NCBI GenBank assembly: GCA_049323795.1
Contig: JBMOOH010000055.1
Location: 1-50,283, forward strand
Length of the DNA stretch: 50,283 nucleotides
Direction of reading: 5' to 3'
DNA from: JAOADN01 sp049323795
GTDB taxonomy: Bacteria > Pseudomonadota > Alphaproteobacteria > Rhodobacterales > Rhodobacteraceae
Position numbers and translations under genes: made by a program. Positions 24,532 to 33,137 of this stretch are shown piece after piece. The notes beneath the pieces are model-generated. The model made no database searches. It saw only the letters and a program-made list of their open reading frames with translations, and was not told the origin of the DNA. Within the stretch, counting starts at the first letter, position 1; the number at the start of each line of letters is the position of its first letter.

Positions 24532-27324
24532 ATGACCCATCCTGCCCCGAAACTCGACCTCTCGCCCAAGGTCTCGGACGAGGTGCGCAGGACGACGTGC
24601 TACATGTGCGCCTGCCGCTGCGGCATCAACGTGCACCTGAAGTCCGGCAGGGTGAGCTACATCGAAGGCAACCGTGACCACCCGGTCAACAGGGGCGTCC
24701 TCTGCGCCAAGGGTGCCTCGGGCATCCGCCAGGTCTTCGCCCCGTCCCGCCTCAGCCACCCCATGCGCCGCGTCGGCCCGCGCGGCTCCGGCGCCTTCGA
24801 GAAGATCAGCTGGGACGAGGCGATGGGGCTCGCGGTGCAATGGCTCGCCCCCCTCCGCCGGTCGGCCCCCGAGAAATTCGCCTTCTTCACCGGGCGCGAC
24901 CAGTCGCAGAGCTTCACCGGCTACTGGGCGCAGAGCTTCGGCACGCCGAACTTCGCGGCCCATGGCGGGTTCTGCTCGGTCAACATGGCGGCGGCGGGCA
25001 TCTACACGATGGGGGGTGCCTTCTGGGAGTTCGGCCAGCCGGACTGGGACCGGACGAAGCTGTTCCTGCTCTTCGGCGTGGCCGAGGACCATGATTCGAA
25101 CCCCATCAAGATCGGCATCGGCAAGCTGAAGGAACGGGGCGCGAAGATGATCGGCATCAACCCGATCCGCACCGGCTACAACGCGGTCGCCGACGACTGG
25201 TACGGGATCACGCCGGGAACCGACGGCCTTCTGGTCCTCGCGCTCGTCCACTGCCTGATCGGGGCCGGGAAGATCGACCTCGACTACCTCGCCCGCTGGA
25301 CGAACGCCCCCTGCCTGATCGAGGTCGCCGCTGGCGAGGAAAGGGGCCTTCTCCTCCGCGACGACCTCGGCAAGACGCTGGTGATCGACCGCCGCACCGG
25401 CCGGCCCGTTCCCTTCGACACGCCCGGCGTCGAGCCCGACCTCGGCGCCACGCATCGCGGCTGCCGCACCGTCTTCGCGACGATGGTCGAACGCTACCTC
25501 TCGCCCGGCCACGCGCCCGAGGCCGTCGCCGGGCGCTGCGGCATCCCCGCCCCCCGCATCCGCGCGCTCGCGGCCGAGATCGCCCATGCGGCCTTCGATG
25601 CCCCCGTGGTCATCGACCAGCCCTGGACCGACTTCCGGGGCGAGCGGCACGAGCGCATGATGGGCCGTCCGGTCAGCTTTCACGCGATGCGCGGGATCAG
25701 CGCGCATTCGAACGGCTTCCAGACCGCGCGGGCGCTCCACCTCCTCCAGATCCTCATCGGCAGCGTCGAGGTGCCGGGCGGCATGCGCTTCAAGCCGCCG
25801 TATCCGAAGCCGAGCCACGCCCACCCCACCCCCCACAGCTACTACGCCCCCGGACGCGCGCTGGACGGCCCGCACCTCGGCTTCCCGCAGGGCCCGGAAC
25901 ACCTCGCGCTCAAGCTCGACGACCTCAGTCCCGCCCGCGTGGACAAGGGGTTCACCTGGGAAAACCCCCTCTCGGCGCATGGCCTCATGCACATGGTCAT
26001 CCCGAACGCGGTCGCGGGCGACCCGTACGAGATCGACACGCTCATGCTCTACATGGCGAACATGGCGTGGAACTCCTCGATGAACACCGCCGCCGTGATG
26101 GAGATGCTGACGGCCAGGCGCGAGGACGGCGAATACAGGATCCCGCGCATCATCTATTCCGACGCCTATGCCTCCGAGATGGTGGCCTATGCCGACCTGA
26201 TCCTGCCCGACACCACCTATCTGGAACGGCATGACTGCATCAGCCTGCTCGACCGCCCGATCTGCGAGGGCGACCATGCGGCGGATGCGATCCGCTGGCC
26301 GGTGGTCGAACCGTCGGACGAGCCGGGCCGCGACGTGCGCGGGTTCCAGTCGGTGCTCGTGGACCTCGGCGGGCGGCTCGGGCTGCCGAACTTCGTCACG
26401 CCGGAGGGCAGGCCCCGCTACCGGGACTACGCCGACTACATCGTCAACCACGAGCGCCGCCCCGGGATCGGCCCGCTGATGGGCTTCCGGGGAAACGGCG
26501 ACAGCGTCGGGCGCGGTGCGCCGAACCCCGACCAGATCGAGCGCTACAAGGAAGCGGGCGGCTTCTTCATCGCCCACATCCCGGACGAGGCGCAGTTCTA
26601 CAAGCCATGGAACCGCGCCTACCAGGACTGGGCCGTCAGGATGGGCTTCTACGACACGCCCCAGCCCTACCTGTTCCAGGTCTATGCCGAACCTATGCGC
26701 CGCTTCCAGCTTGCGGCCGAGGGCTATTCCGAACGCCAGCCCCCCGATCACCTCCGTGCCCGCATCCTGCGCACGATGGATCCGCTGCCCGCCTGGTATC
26801 CGCCCTTCGGCGACGAGGCCGCGGAGGGCTTCCCCCTCCACGCCCTCACCCAACGCCCGATGGCGATGTACCATTCTTGGGGCAGCCAGAACGCGTGGCT
26901 CCGCCAGATCCACGGGATGAACCCGCTCTACCTGCCGACCAAGGTCTGGGACGGGCAGGGGTTCCGGGACGGCGACTGGGCGCGTGTCACCTCGCCGGAC
27001 GGCACCATCACCGTCCCCGCCGCCCACATGGCTGCGCTCAACGAGAACACCGTCTGGACCTGGAACGCGATCGGCAAGCGCAGGGGCACCTGGGCGCTTT
27101 CCGAAGACGCGCCCGAGGCGACGAAGGGGTTCCTCCTGAACCACCTCATCTCCGAGCTCCTGCCCGAGAAGGGCGACGGCATGCGCTGGTCGAACTCCGA
27201 CCCCGTCACCGGGCAGGCCGCCTGGTTCGACCTCCGCGTCCGCGTCGAGCGCGTCCCGGCCGAAGCCGCGCCCCCGGCCTCCGACCCGGCCTTCGCCCCG
27301 ATCCGGTACGAGGGCGTGACATGA
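24532..27324 (+). CDS. soeA: Sulfite dehydrogenase, molybdopterin subunit SoeA-like
   Basis: A 930-residue complex iron-sulfur molybdoenzyme subunit. C23, C26, C30 and C58 (C-Y-M-C-A-C-R-C and V-L-C-A-K-G) bind a 4Fe-4S cluster. The G-G-F-C-S-V-N-M segment has the residue expected to ligate Mo, and the C-terminal part is a molydopterin-dinucleotide binding domain. There is no twin-arginine signal, so the subunit stays in the cytosol, as known for SoeABC, while PsrA/PhsA relatives carry a Tat signal. The gene order A-B-C and subunit lengths (930/246/297) fit SoeABC, which oxidises sulfite in taurine-degrading roseobacters and in Allochromatium. The call rests on this context; other DMSO reductase family roles remain possible. 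Confidence 0.8.
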   Translation: MTHPAPKLDLSPKVSDEVRRTTCYMCACRCGINVHLKSGRVSYIEGNRDHPVNRGVLCAKGASGIRQVFAPSRLSHPMRRVGPRGSGAFEKISWDEAMGLAVQWLAPLRRSAPEKFAFFTGRDQSQSFTGYWAQSFGTPNFAAHGGFCSVNMAAAGIYTMGGAFWEFGQPDWDRTKLFLLFGVAEDHDSNPIKIGIGKLKERGAKMIGINPIRTGYNAVADDWYGITPGTDGLLVLALVHCLIGAGKIDLDYLARWTNAPCLIEVAAGEERGLLLRDDLGKTLVIDRRTGRPVPFDTPGVEPDLGATHRGCRTVFATMVERYLSPGHAPEAVAGRCGIPAPRIRALAAEIAHAAFDAPVVIDQPWTDFRGERHERMMGRPVSFHAMRGISAHSNGFQTARALHLLQILIGSVEVPGGMRFKPPYPKPSHAHPTPHSYYAPGRALDGPHLGFPQGPEHLALKLDDLSPARVDKGFTWENPLSAHGLMHMVIPNAVAGDPYEIDTLMLYMANMAWNSSMNTAAVMEMLTARREDGEYRIPRIIYSDAYASEMVAYADLILPDTTYLERHDCISLLDRPICEGDHAADAIRWPVVEPSDEPGRDVRGFQSVLVDLGGRLGLPNFVTPEGRPRYRDYADYIVNHERRPGIGPLMGFRGNGDSVGRGAPNPDQIERYKEAGGFFIAHIPDEAQFYKPWNRAYQDWAVRMGFYDTPQPYLFQVYAEPMRRFQLAAEGYSERQPPDHLRARILRTMDPLPAWYPPFGDEAAEGFPLHALTQRPMAMYHSWGSQNAWLRQIHGMNPLYLPTKVWDGQGFRDGDWARVTSPDGTITVPAAHMAALNENTVWTWNAIGKRRGTWALSEDAPEATKGFLLNHLISELLPEKGDGMRWSNSDPVTGQAAWFDLRVRVERVPAEAAPPASDPAFAPIRYEGVT

Positions 27325-27331
27325 TCCGCTC

Positions 27332-27377
27332 CATTTTCGGTCCGCAAGTATCCCGGGGTGTGGGGCAGAGCCCCACG
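27332..27377 (+). repeat. Post-gene GC-rich hairpin repeat, family A, copy 3
   Basis: CATTTTCGGTCCGCAAGTAT followed by CCCGGGG and the hairpin gtggggc-aga-gccccac. It lies 8 bases after the soeA stop and 9 bases before the soeB start, so it sits inside an operon and could tune the ratio of the subunits. Confidence 0.75.
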
Positions 27378-27385
27378 GACGCGCC

Positions 27386-28126
27386 ATGACCACGCTTCCC
27401 CCGCCGTCGCCGAAGAAACTCGGCCTCGTCATCGACCTCGACACCTGCGTCGGCTGCCATGCCTGCGTCACGGCCTGCAAGGGCTGGAACGACCAGGGCT
27501 ACGGCGCGCCCCTGTCCGACACCGACGCCTACGGCGCCGAACCCTCCGGCACCTTCCTCAACCGCGTCCACAGCTACGAGGTGCAACCCGTTGATGGCAC
27601 GGCGCAGATCGTCAACTTCCCCCGGTCCTGCCTGCATTGCGAGACCGCCCCCTGCGTGACCGTCTGCCCGACCGGAGCCAGCTACAAGCGCGCCGAGGAC
27701 GGGATCGTGCTCGTCAACGAGGACGCCTGCATCGGCTGCGGCCTTTGCGCCTGGGCCTGCCCCTACGGCGCGCGCGAACTCGACCCGCGGGCGGGGGTGA
27801 TGAAGAAATGCACGTTGTGCGTCGACCGCATCTACAACGAGAACCTGCCCGAGGCGGACCGCGAACCGGCCTGCGTGCGGACCTGCCCGACGGGGGCGCG
27901 CCACTTCGGCGACCTCGGCGACCCTGCCAGCGCGGTGTCGAAGCTGGTGGCCGAGCGCGGCGGCTACGAGCTCATGCCCGAGATCGGCACGAAGCCCGTC
28001 AACAGGTACCTTCCGCCGCGCCCCAAGGACCGCCCGTCCGAGGTCTCTCCGCTCGCCCCCCTGCTCGACGTGCAGGCGACGGGACTTGCAGGGTTCCTCG
28101 ACCGCCTGCTCGGGAGGCTCGGCTGA
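27386..28126 (+). CDS. soeB: Sulfite dehydrogenase, iron-sulfur subunit SoeB-like
   Basis: A 246-residue DmsB/PsrB-type electron-transfer protein with four cysteine groups for 4Fe-4S clusters: C-V-G-C-H-A-C-V-T-A-C-K, C-L-H-C-E-T-A-P-C-V-T-V-C-P, C-I-G-C-G-L-C-A-W-A-C-P, and C-T-L-C with C-V-R-T-C-P. It passes electrons from the Mo centre of the A subunit to the membrane subunit. No signal peptide, in keeping with a cytosolic face. It follows soeA after a short hairpin repeat and precedes soeC by 60 bases. Confidence 0.85.
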   Translation: MTTLPPPSPKKLGLVIDLDTCVGCHACVTACKGWNDQGYGAPLSDTDAYGAEPSGTFLNRVHSYEVQPVDGTAQIVNFPRSCLHCETAPCVTVCPTGASYKRAEDGIVLVNEDACIGCGLCAWACPYGARELDPRAGVMKKCTLCVDRIYNENLPEADREPACVRTCPTGARHFGDLGDPASAVSKLVAERGGYELMPEIGTKPVNRYLPPRPKDRPSEVSPLAPLLDVQATGLAGFLDRLLGRLG

Positions 28127-28186
28127 CCGTGCCCTCCCGCCGCAGCAGGTCCCCCGGCCCCGCCGGGGCAGGGGGGCACTGACCCC

Positions 28187-29080
28187 ATGCACCCCGCCCC
28201 CTCGGTCATCGTCTTCTCGGTCCTCTCCGGCCTCGGCTTCGGCCTTCTCGCCATGCTTGGCCTCGGTGCCGCCGTCCCGCAGGGGCTCGGCGCGATCCCG
28301 GCCTACGGCCTCGGCCTCGCGCTCGCCGGGATCGGCCTCCTCGCCTCGACCTTCCACCTCGGAAACCCGCAGCGCGCGCTTCTCGCCTTCACCCAGTGGC
28401 GGACGAGCTGGCTGTCGCGCGAGGCCTGGGCCTCGGTCGCGGCGCTCGCGCTGTCGGCGGTCACTGGCCTTCTGGCGGCGGGCGGCGCGCGCCCGGGCCT
28501 CTTCGGCCTCGCCGCCGCCGCGCTCTGCCTTCTGACCGTGTTCGCCACCGCGATGATCTACGCCCAGCTCAGGACCGTGCCGCGCTGGAACCACTGGACG
28601 ACGCCCGCCCAGTTCCTCGCCTTCGCCATCGCCGGCGGCCTGATCCTCGCCCCCGCGAAAGCGGCCGCCATCGTCGCGCTCGTGATCCTCGGCGCGCTCC
28701 TCCTCTTCACCTACGCCACCGCCGACGCCCGCTTCGCCGCCCGCGGCCATACGATCGCCACGGCGACGGGCCTCGGCGCCGCCCCGGACCAGGACATCCG
28801 CCTCTTCGCGCCGCCGCACACGGGGCCGAACTACCTGACGCGCGAGATGATCCATGTCGTCGGCCGGAGGCACTCCACGACCCTCCGCCGGATCGCGGTC
28901 CTCTGCGCGGCGGTCCTGCCCGCAGTCATCCTCCTCGTCCTTCCGCAGGGCCTCGCGGCGGCCTTCCCCGCGGCGCTCATCCACCTCGCCGGGGCGTTTG
29001 CCCACCGCTGGCTCTTCTTCGCCGAGGCCGAGCACGTCGTCGGCCTCTACTATGGCGCGCCGGGGGGTCTTCGGGCCTGA
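28187..29080 (+). CDS. soeC: Sulfite dehydrogenase, membrane subunit SoeC-like
   Basis: A 297-residue DmsC-type integral membrane anchor with about eight hydrophobic helices. The motif S-T-F-H-L-G-N-P-Q-R-A in the first third and R-W-L-F-F-A-E-A near the end are typical of DmsC-family quinone-linked subunits. It would deliver electrons from sulfite to the quinone pool. No haem-binding histidine pattern is obvious. Third gene of the soe operon; the following rhodanese gene starts 117 bases later. Confidence 0.82.
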   Translation: MHPAPSVIVFSVLSGLGFGLLAMLGLGAAVPQGLGAIPAYGLGLALAGIGLLASTFHLGNPQRALLAFTQWRTSWLSREAWASVAALALSAVTGLLAAGGARPGLFGLAAAALCLLTVFATAMIYAQLRTVPRWNHWTTPAQFLAFAIAGGLILAPAKAAAIVALVILGALLLFTYATADARFAARGHTIATATGLGAAPDQDIRLFAPPHTGPNYLTREMIHVVGRRHSTTLRRIAVLCAAVLPAVILLVLPQGLAAAFPAALIHLAGAFAHRWLFFAEAEHVVGLYYGAPGGLRA

Positions 29081-29197
29081 CCGGCCGCCTGCGGAAGGCC
29101 GCCCGCAGGCCGGCCGTGCCCCTTCACCGGAATGTCACGGGACAGCGGCGGCCGCACCCGCTAGCTTTCCGCCAGGATGGCAGGCAGGGAGGGCGGC

Positions 29198-29653
29198 ATG
29201 TCCACGTCGGAGATTGCGGTACGGCAGGGTCGTGGCGGTCTGTCGCGCCGGGCCTTCGGAGCGGCCGGGCTGGCGCTGCTGCCGCTGACGCTTCTGGTGC
29301 CGCGCACCGCGGCCGCGGCCTCGGACGCCGCGCCTGCGTCCGTGACCATGCTGGCCCCGGCGGATCTTGCGGCACGGCTGAAATCGAAGGATTTCTTCCT
29401 TGTCAACGTTCACGTGCCTTACGACGGCGAGATCGACGGGACCGACGCCTTCGTGCCGTTCGACCAGGTCGATGCGAACCTTGACCGGTTCCCGAAGGAC
29501 AGATCCGCGCCTGTCGTCGTCTATTGCCGGTCCGGGCGCATGAGCGCGATCGCGGCCCGGCGGCTTGCCGAACTCGGCTTCAGCAAGGTCAGCGACCTGT
29601 CCGGCGGAATGAACGCCTGGACCGAAGCGGGCTTCTCGCTGATCCGCCGCTGA
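29198..29653 (+). CDS. Exported rhodanese-like protein with Tat-type signal
   Basis: I start at the ATG at 29198, preceded by ggaggg; an ATG 21 bases upstream lacks such a site. The leader has S-R-R-A-F-G-A-A-G-L-A-L-L followed by a hydrophobic run and an Ala-rich cleavage region, a twin-arginine signal. The mature part is one rhodanese domain with the active-site loop V-V-Y-C-R-S-G-R-M-S, whose Cys carries the persulfide. It would act in the periplasm. Its place directly after soeABC suggests a role in sulfur handling, but substrate and partner are unknown. Confidence 0.85.
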   Translation: MSTSEIAVRQGRGGLSRRAFGAAGLALLPLTLLVPRTAAAASDAAPASVTMLAPADLAARLKSKDFFLVNVHVPYDGEIDGTDAFVPFDQVDANLDRFPKDRSAPVVVYCRSGRMSAIAARRLAELGFSKVSDLSGGMNAWTEAGFSLIRR

Positions 29654-29836
29654 GGCAGGCTCACAGGTGTCGGTCCGGGTCCGGGCCCGCGGCGGCGGGG
29701 CACCGGCACGCGGCACATCGCTTTGGTGTTGCGAAAGCGCGCGGGCGCGCTAGGCTCTCCCGAAACGCCGGATACAGGCGTCGGCCGCCGTTGGTGCGGC
29801 CGGTCAACCAGGACCAGATCCAAGGGGAGAAGCCAA

Positions 29837-30988
29837 ATGCTCAAGAATATCCTGATCTCGACAACCTGTGCGGCCCTGGTCGCGCCCAACCTTGCGCTTG
29901 CCGGGTCCGACCTGCCGACCGAGATCGGGCCGGGCGAAGGCCAGGTCGATATCGTCGCCTGGGCGGGCTACATCGAGCGCGGCGAGACCGACAAGAACTA
30001 TGACTGGGTGACCGGGTTCGAGACGGCGACCGGCTGCAAGGTCAACGTCAAGACCGCCGCCAGTTCGGACGAGATGGTGACGCTGATGAACCAGGGCGGG
30101 TTCGACCTCGTGACGGCCTCCGGCGACGCCTCGCTGCGCCTGATCGCGGGCAAGAAGGTCCGGCCGATCAACATCGACCTCATCAAGGACTGGGCCACGG
30201 TGGACGACCGCCTCAAGGATGCCCCGTGGAACACGGTGGACGGCGTCCACTACGGCGTGCCCTACCAGTGGGGTCCGAACGTCCTGGCCTACAACACCAA
30301 GGTCTTCCCCGAGGCGCCGAAAAGCTGGTCGGTCGTGTTCGAGGAGCAGACGCTCCCCGACGGCAAGTCGAACAAGGGCCGGGTGCAGGCCTATGAGGGC
30401 CCGATCTACGTGGCCGATGCGGCGCTCTATCTCATGAAGAAGCGGCCCGAGCTCGGGATCACCAACCCCTACGAGCTCAATGCCGACCAGTTCGCGGCGG
30501 CGATCGAGCTTCTCAAGGGGCAGCGCGCGCTTGTCGGGCGCTACTGGAAGGACGCGATGGTGCAGATCGACGACTTCAAGAACGAAGGCGTCGTCGCCTC
30601 GAGTTCGTGGCCCTTCCAGGTGAACCTTCTCCAGTTCGACAAGCAGCCCGTCGCCTCGACGATCCCCGAAGAGGGGGCCACCGGCTGGGCGGACACGACG
30701 ATGATGGCCACCGACGCGCCGCACCCGAACTGCGCCTACCTGTGGCTGAACCAGTCGCTCAACCCCAAGCTTCAGGGCGACCTTGCCGCGTGGTTCGGGT
30801 CGGTCCCGTCCGTTCCCGCCGCCTGCAAGGGCAACGCGCTTCTGACCGATGCGGGATGCAGCACCAACGGCTTCGACAACTTCGAGAAGATCTGGTTCTG
30901 GCGGACGCCGACCAGCGCGTGCGAGGCGGGCGGCTGCGTGCCCTATTCCGAATGGGACAAGGCCTACCGCGAGGTGATGAGCCAGTAG
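29837..30988 (+). CDS. Polyamine-type ABC transporter substrate-binding protein
   Basis: The ATG at 29837 follows aaggggag. The protein begins with a Sec signal (MLKNILISTTCAALVAPNLA, cleavage after ALA) and continues as a 360-residue PotD/PotF-type periplasmic binding protein (D-I-V-A-W-A-G-Y-I-E-R-G; Y-G-V-P-Y-Q-W-G-P-N-V-L-A-Y-N). Several Cys residues in the last third may form disulfides. It leads an operon with the ATPase and two permeases. Spermidine or putrescine is the family norm; a nearby acetylpolyamine amidohydrolase-like gene (38263) fits a polyamine theme but does not prove it. Confidence 0.88.
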   Translation: MLKNILISTTCAALVAPNLALAGSDLPTEIGPGEGQVDIVAWAGYIERGETDKNYDWVTGFETATGCKVNVKTAASSDEMVTLMNQGGFDLVTASGDASLRLIAGKKVRPINIDLIKDWATVDDRLKDAPWNTVDGVHYGVPYQWGPNVLAYNTKVFPEAPKSWSVVFEEQTLPDGKSNKGRVQAYEGPIYVADAALYLMKKRPELGITNPYELNADQFAAAIELLKGQRALVGRYWKDAMVQIDDFKNEGVVASSSWPFQVNLLQFDKQPVASTIPEEGATGWADTTMMATDAPHPNCAYLWLNQSLNPKLQGDLAAWFGSVPSVPAACKGNALLTDAGCSTNGFDNFEKIWFWRTPTSACEAGGCVPYSEWDKAYREVMSQ

Positions 30989-31013
30989 CGGGCAGGGCAC
31001 CCCGGCAGGGAAG

Positions 31014-31038
31014 GACGATGCTCCGGCGGAGCATCGTC
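31014..31038 (+). terminator. Strong hairpin after the binding-protein gene
   Basis: Arms gacgatgctccg (31014-31025) and cggagcatcgtc (31027-31038) are perfectly complementary. No T-run follows, so it is a better attenuator or mRNA-protecting stem than a classic terminator. Such stems often follow the first gene of ABC operons and allow more binding protein than membrane parts to be made. Confidence 0.6.
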
Positions 31039-31194
31039 GGCCATGGCGGTTGACCCGAAGCCGCCAGCCGCAGGGCGAGGGGTGTGCCACCCGCGCCCTG
31101 CCCATCCCCCGGTGCGCGGCCGCGAGCCGAACAGTCCCCTCCCGTCTCGGGCCGTCGCCCGACCGCCCGCTTTCCCCGTCGAAATCCAGTCCCC

Positions 31195-32205
31195 ATGACC
31201 CCAGCCGTCCGCTTCCGCTCCGTCTCGCGCCACTTCGGCGCCATCCGCGCCGTCGATGACGTGACGCTCGACATCGCCGAAGGCGAGTTCTTCGCCATGC
31301 TGGGGCCGTCCGGGTCCGGCAAGACGACCTGCCTGCGCCTCATCGCCGGGTTCGAGCAGCCGACCTCGGGCCATATCGAGATCTTCGGGATGACCGCCGA
31401 GGGGCTCCCCCCCTACAGGCGCAACGTCAACACCGTCTTCCAGGACTACGCGCTGTTCCCGCACATGACGGTGGGCGCGAACGTCGCCTATGGCCTGATG
31501 ATCAGGGGCGTCGGCCGCTCCGAGCGCGAGGCGAAGGCCGTTCAGGCGCTCGACATGGTGAAGCTGAAGGGCTTCGAGGGCCGCAAGCCCTCGCAGCTCT
31601 CCGGCGGGCAGCGGCAGCGCGTGGCGCTGGCGCGGGCCCTGGTGAACCAGCCCAGGGTCCTCCTCCTCGACGAACCCCTGGGTGCGCTCGACCTCAAGCT
31701 CCGCGAGCAGATGCAGGAGGAACTGAAAGCCCTGCAGCGCGCGCTCGGCATCACCTTCGTCTTCGTGACGCACGACCAGGGCGAGGCGCTGTCGATGGCG
31801 AACCGCGTGGCGATCTTCAACGAAGGCCGCATCGTGCAGGCCGGATCGCCCGCCGAGGTCTACGAACGCCCGCAGTCGCGCTTCGTCGCGGAATTCGTGG
31901 GGTCCTCGAACGTCCTGCCCCCCGGTTTCTCTGCCGCCCATGGCGGCCCCCGCGCCTGGGCGAGCCTCAAGCCTGAAAAGATCCGCCTTGTAGGCGCGGG
32001 CGACGGGGCCGGAACCGGGCAGGGGAGCGCCGAAGGCAGCGTCTCGGCCATCCACTACCAGGGCGCGGTCACCCGCATCGCCGTGACCGTCGACGGAACC
32101 AGGCTGATCGCCGCGCTTCCGGCGGGGAGCGCCGTTCCGGCGGAAGGCGAACGGGTGCGCCTTGCCTGGCGGATCGAGAGCGCCATCCCGATGGAGGGGG
32201 CATGA
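31195..32205 (+). CDS. Polyamine-type ABC transporter ATP-binding protein
   Basis: A 336-residue PotA-like ATPase: Walker A G-P-S-G-S-G-K-T-T, signature L-S-G-G-Q-R-Q-R-V-A-L-A-R-A-L, Walker B V-L-L-L-D-E-P-L-G-A-L-D, then a C-terminal TOBE-like domain of about 90 residues. I start at the ATG at 31195 because family members begin near there. The stop overlaps the next start by 4 bases (ATGA). Powers import of the ligand bound by the upstream binding protein. Confidence 0.9.
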   Translation: MTPAVRFRSVSRHFGAIRAVDDVTLDIAEGEFFAMLGPSGSGKTTCLRLIAGFEQPTSGHIEIFGMTAEGLPPYRRNVNTVFQDYALFPHMTVGANVAYGLMIRGVGRSEREAKAVQALDMVKLKGFEGRKPSQLSGGQRQRVALARALVNQPRVLLLDEPLGALDLKLREQMQEELKALQRALGITFVFVTHDQGEALSMANRVAIFNEGRIVQAGSPAEVYERPQSRFVAEFVGSSNVLPPGFSAAHGGPRAWASLKPEKIRLVGAGDGAGTGQGSAEGSVSAIHYQGAVTRIAVTVDGTRLIAALPAGSAVPAEGERVRLAWRIESAIPMEGA

Positions 32206-33137
32206 CCGCCGCCCCCGTCCCCGCGCCCGCCCGCGCCTCCGGCGCTTCGGACTTCTTCTTCCGCCGCCCCGGTCTCCTGACGCTCGCGCTTCTCCTGCCG
32301 CCGCTTCTGTGGATCGGCATCGTCTATATCGGCTCGCTTTTCGCGCTGCTCCTGCAAAGCTTCTACTCGCTCGACGAATTCTCCGGCCTCGTCGTCCACG
32401 AATTCACCCTTTCGACCTATGGCGAACTCTTCCGGGCGTCGAACATCGGGATCATCCTGCGCACCGTGACGATGGCCGCGCTCGTCACGCTCGTCAGCGC
32501 CGTCATCGCCTTTCCCATCGCCTACTATGCCGCCCGCTACGCCAAGGGCGGCTGGAAGGCGCTCTTCTACCTCGCCGTGATGATGCCCCTGTGGTCGAGC
32601 TATCTCGTCAAGGTCTATGCGTGGAAGCTGATCCTTGCGAAGGAGGGCATCGTCACCTGGGCCGCCGGGAAGCTGCGCCTTAGCTGGCTGCTCGAGGGGA
32701 TCCTCGCACTGCCGACCGTGGGCGGGCCGTCGCTCTCGTTCAGCTACATCGGCACCTTCGTCGTCTTCGTCTACATCTGGCTTCCGTACATGATCCTGCC
32801 CACGCAGGCGGCGCTGGAACGGGTGCCGAAATCGCTGATCGAAGCCGCGTCCGACCTCGGCGCGCATCCCGGCCAGACCTTCCGCACGGTGATCCTGCCG
32901 CTTGCCTTCCCCGGCATCGTGGCGGGGTCGATCTTCACCTTCTCGCTGACGCTCGGCGACTACATCGTCCCGCAGATCGTCGGAAACTCGCGCCCCTTCA
33001 TCGGCTCGACCGTCTATGCCCTGCAGGGAACGGCGGGGAACATCCCGCTCGCCGCCGCCTTCACCGTGGTCCCCGTGGTCATCATGGGGCTTTACCTCAT
33101 GGCCGCGCGGCGTCTGGGGGCCTTCGATGCGCTCTGA
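32202..33137 (+). CDS. ABC transporter permease, PotB type
   Basis: A 311-residue inner-membrane permease with six main helices and the EAA loop E-A-A-S-D-L-G-A-H-P-G-Q-T-F. Overlaps the ATPase gene by 4 bases and the second permease gene by 11 bases, so the three are translated together. Confidence 0.88.
   Translation: MTAAPVPAPARASGASDFFFRRPGLLTLALLLPPLLWIGIVYIGSLFALLLQSFYSLDEFSGLVVHEFTLSTYGELFRASNIGIILRTVTMAALVTLVSAVIAFPIAYYAARYAKGGWKALFYLAVMMPLWSSYLVKVYAWKLILAKEGIVTWAAGKLRLSWLLEGILALPTVGGPSLSFSYIGTFVVFVYIWLPYMILPTQAALERVPKSLIEAASDLGAHPGQTFRTVILPLAFPGIVAGSIFTFSLTLGDYIVPQIVGNSRPFIGSTVYALQGTAGNIPLAAAFTVVPVVIMGLYLMAARRLGAFDAL

Noticed and set aside
24532..28126. Formate dehydrogenase or thiosulfate reductase assignment of the molybdoenzyme
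   Set aside because: There is no selenocysteine region or Tat signal, and the taurine context and A-B-C sizes fit SoeABC better.
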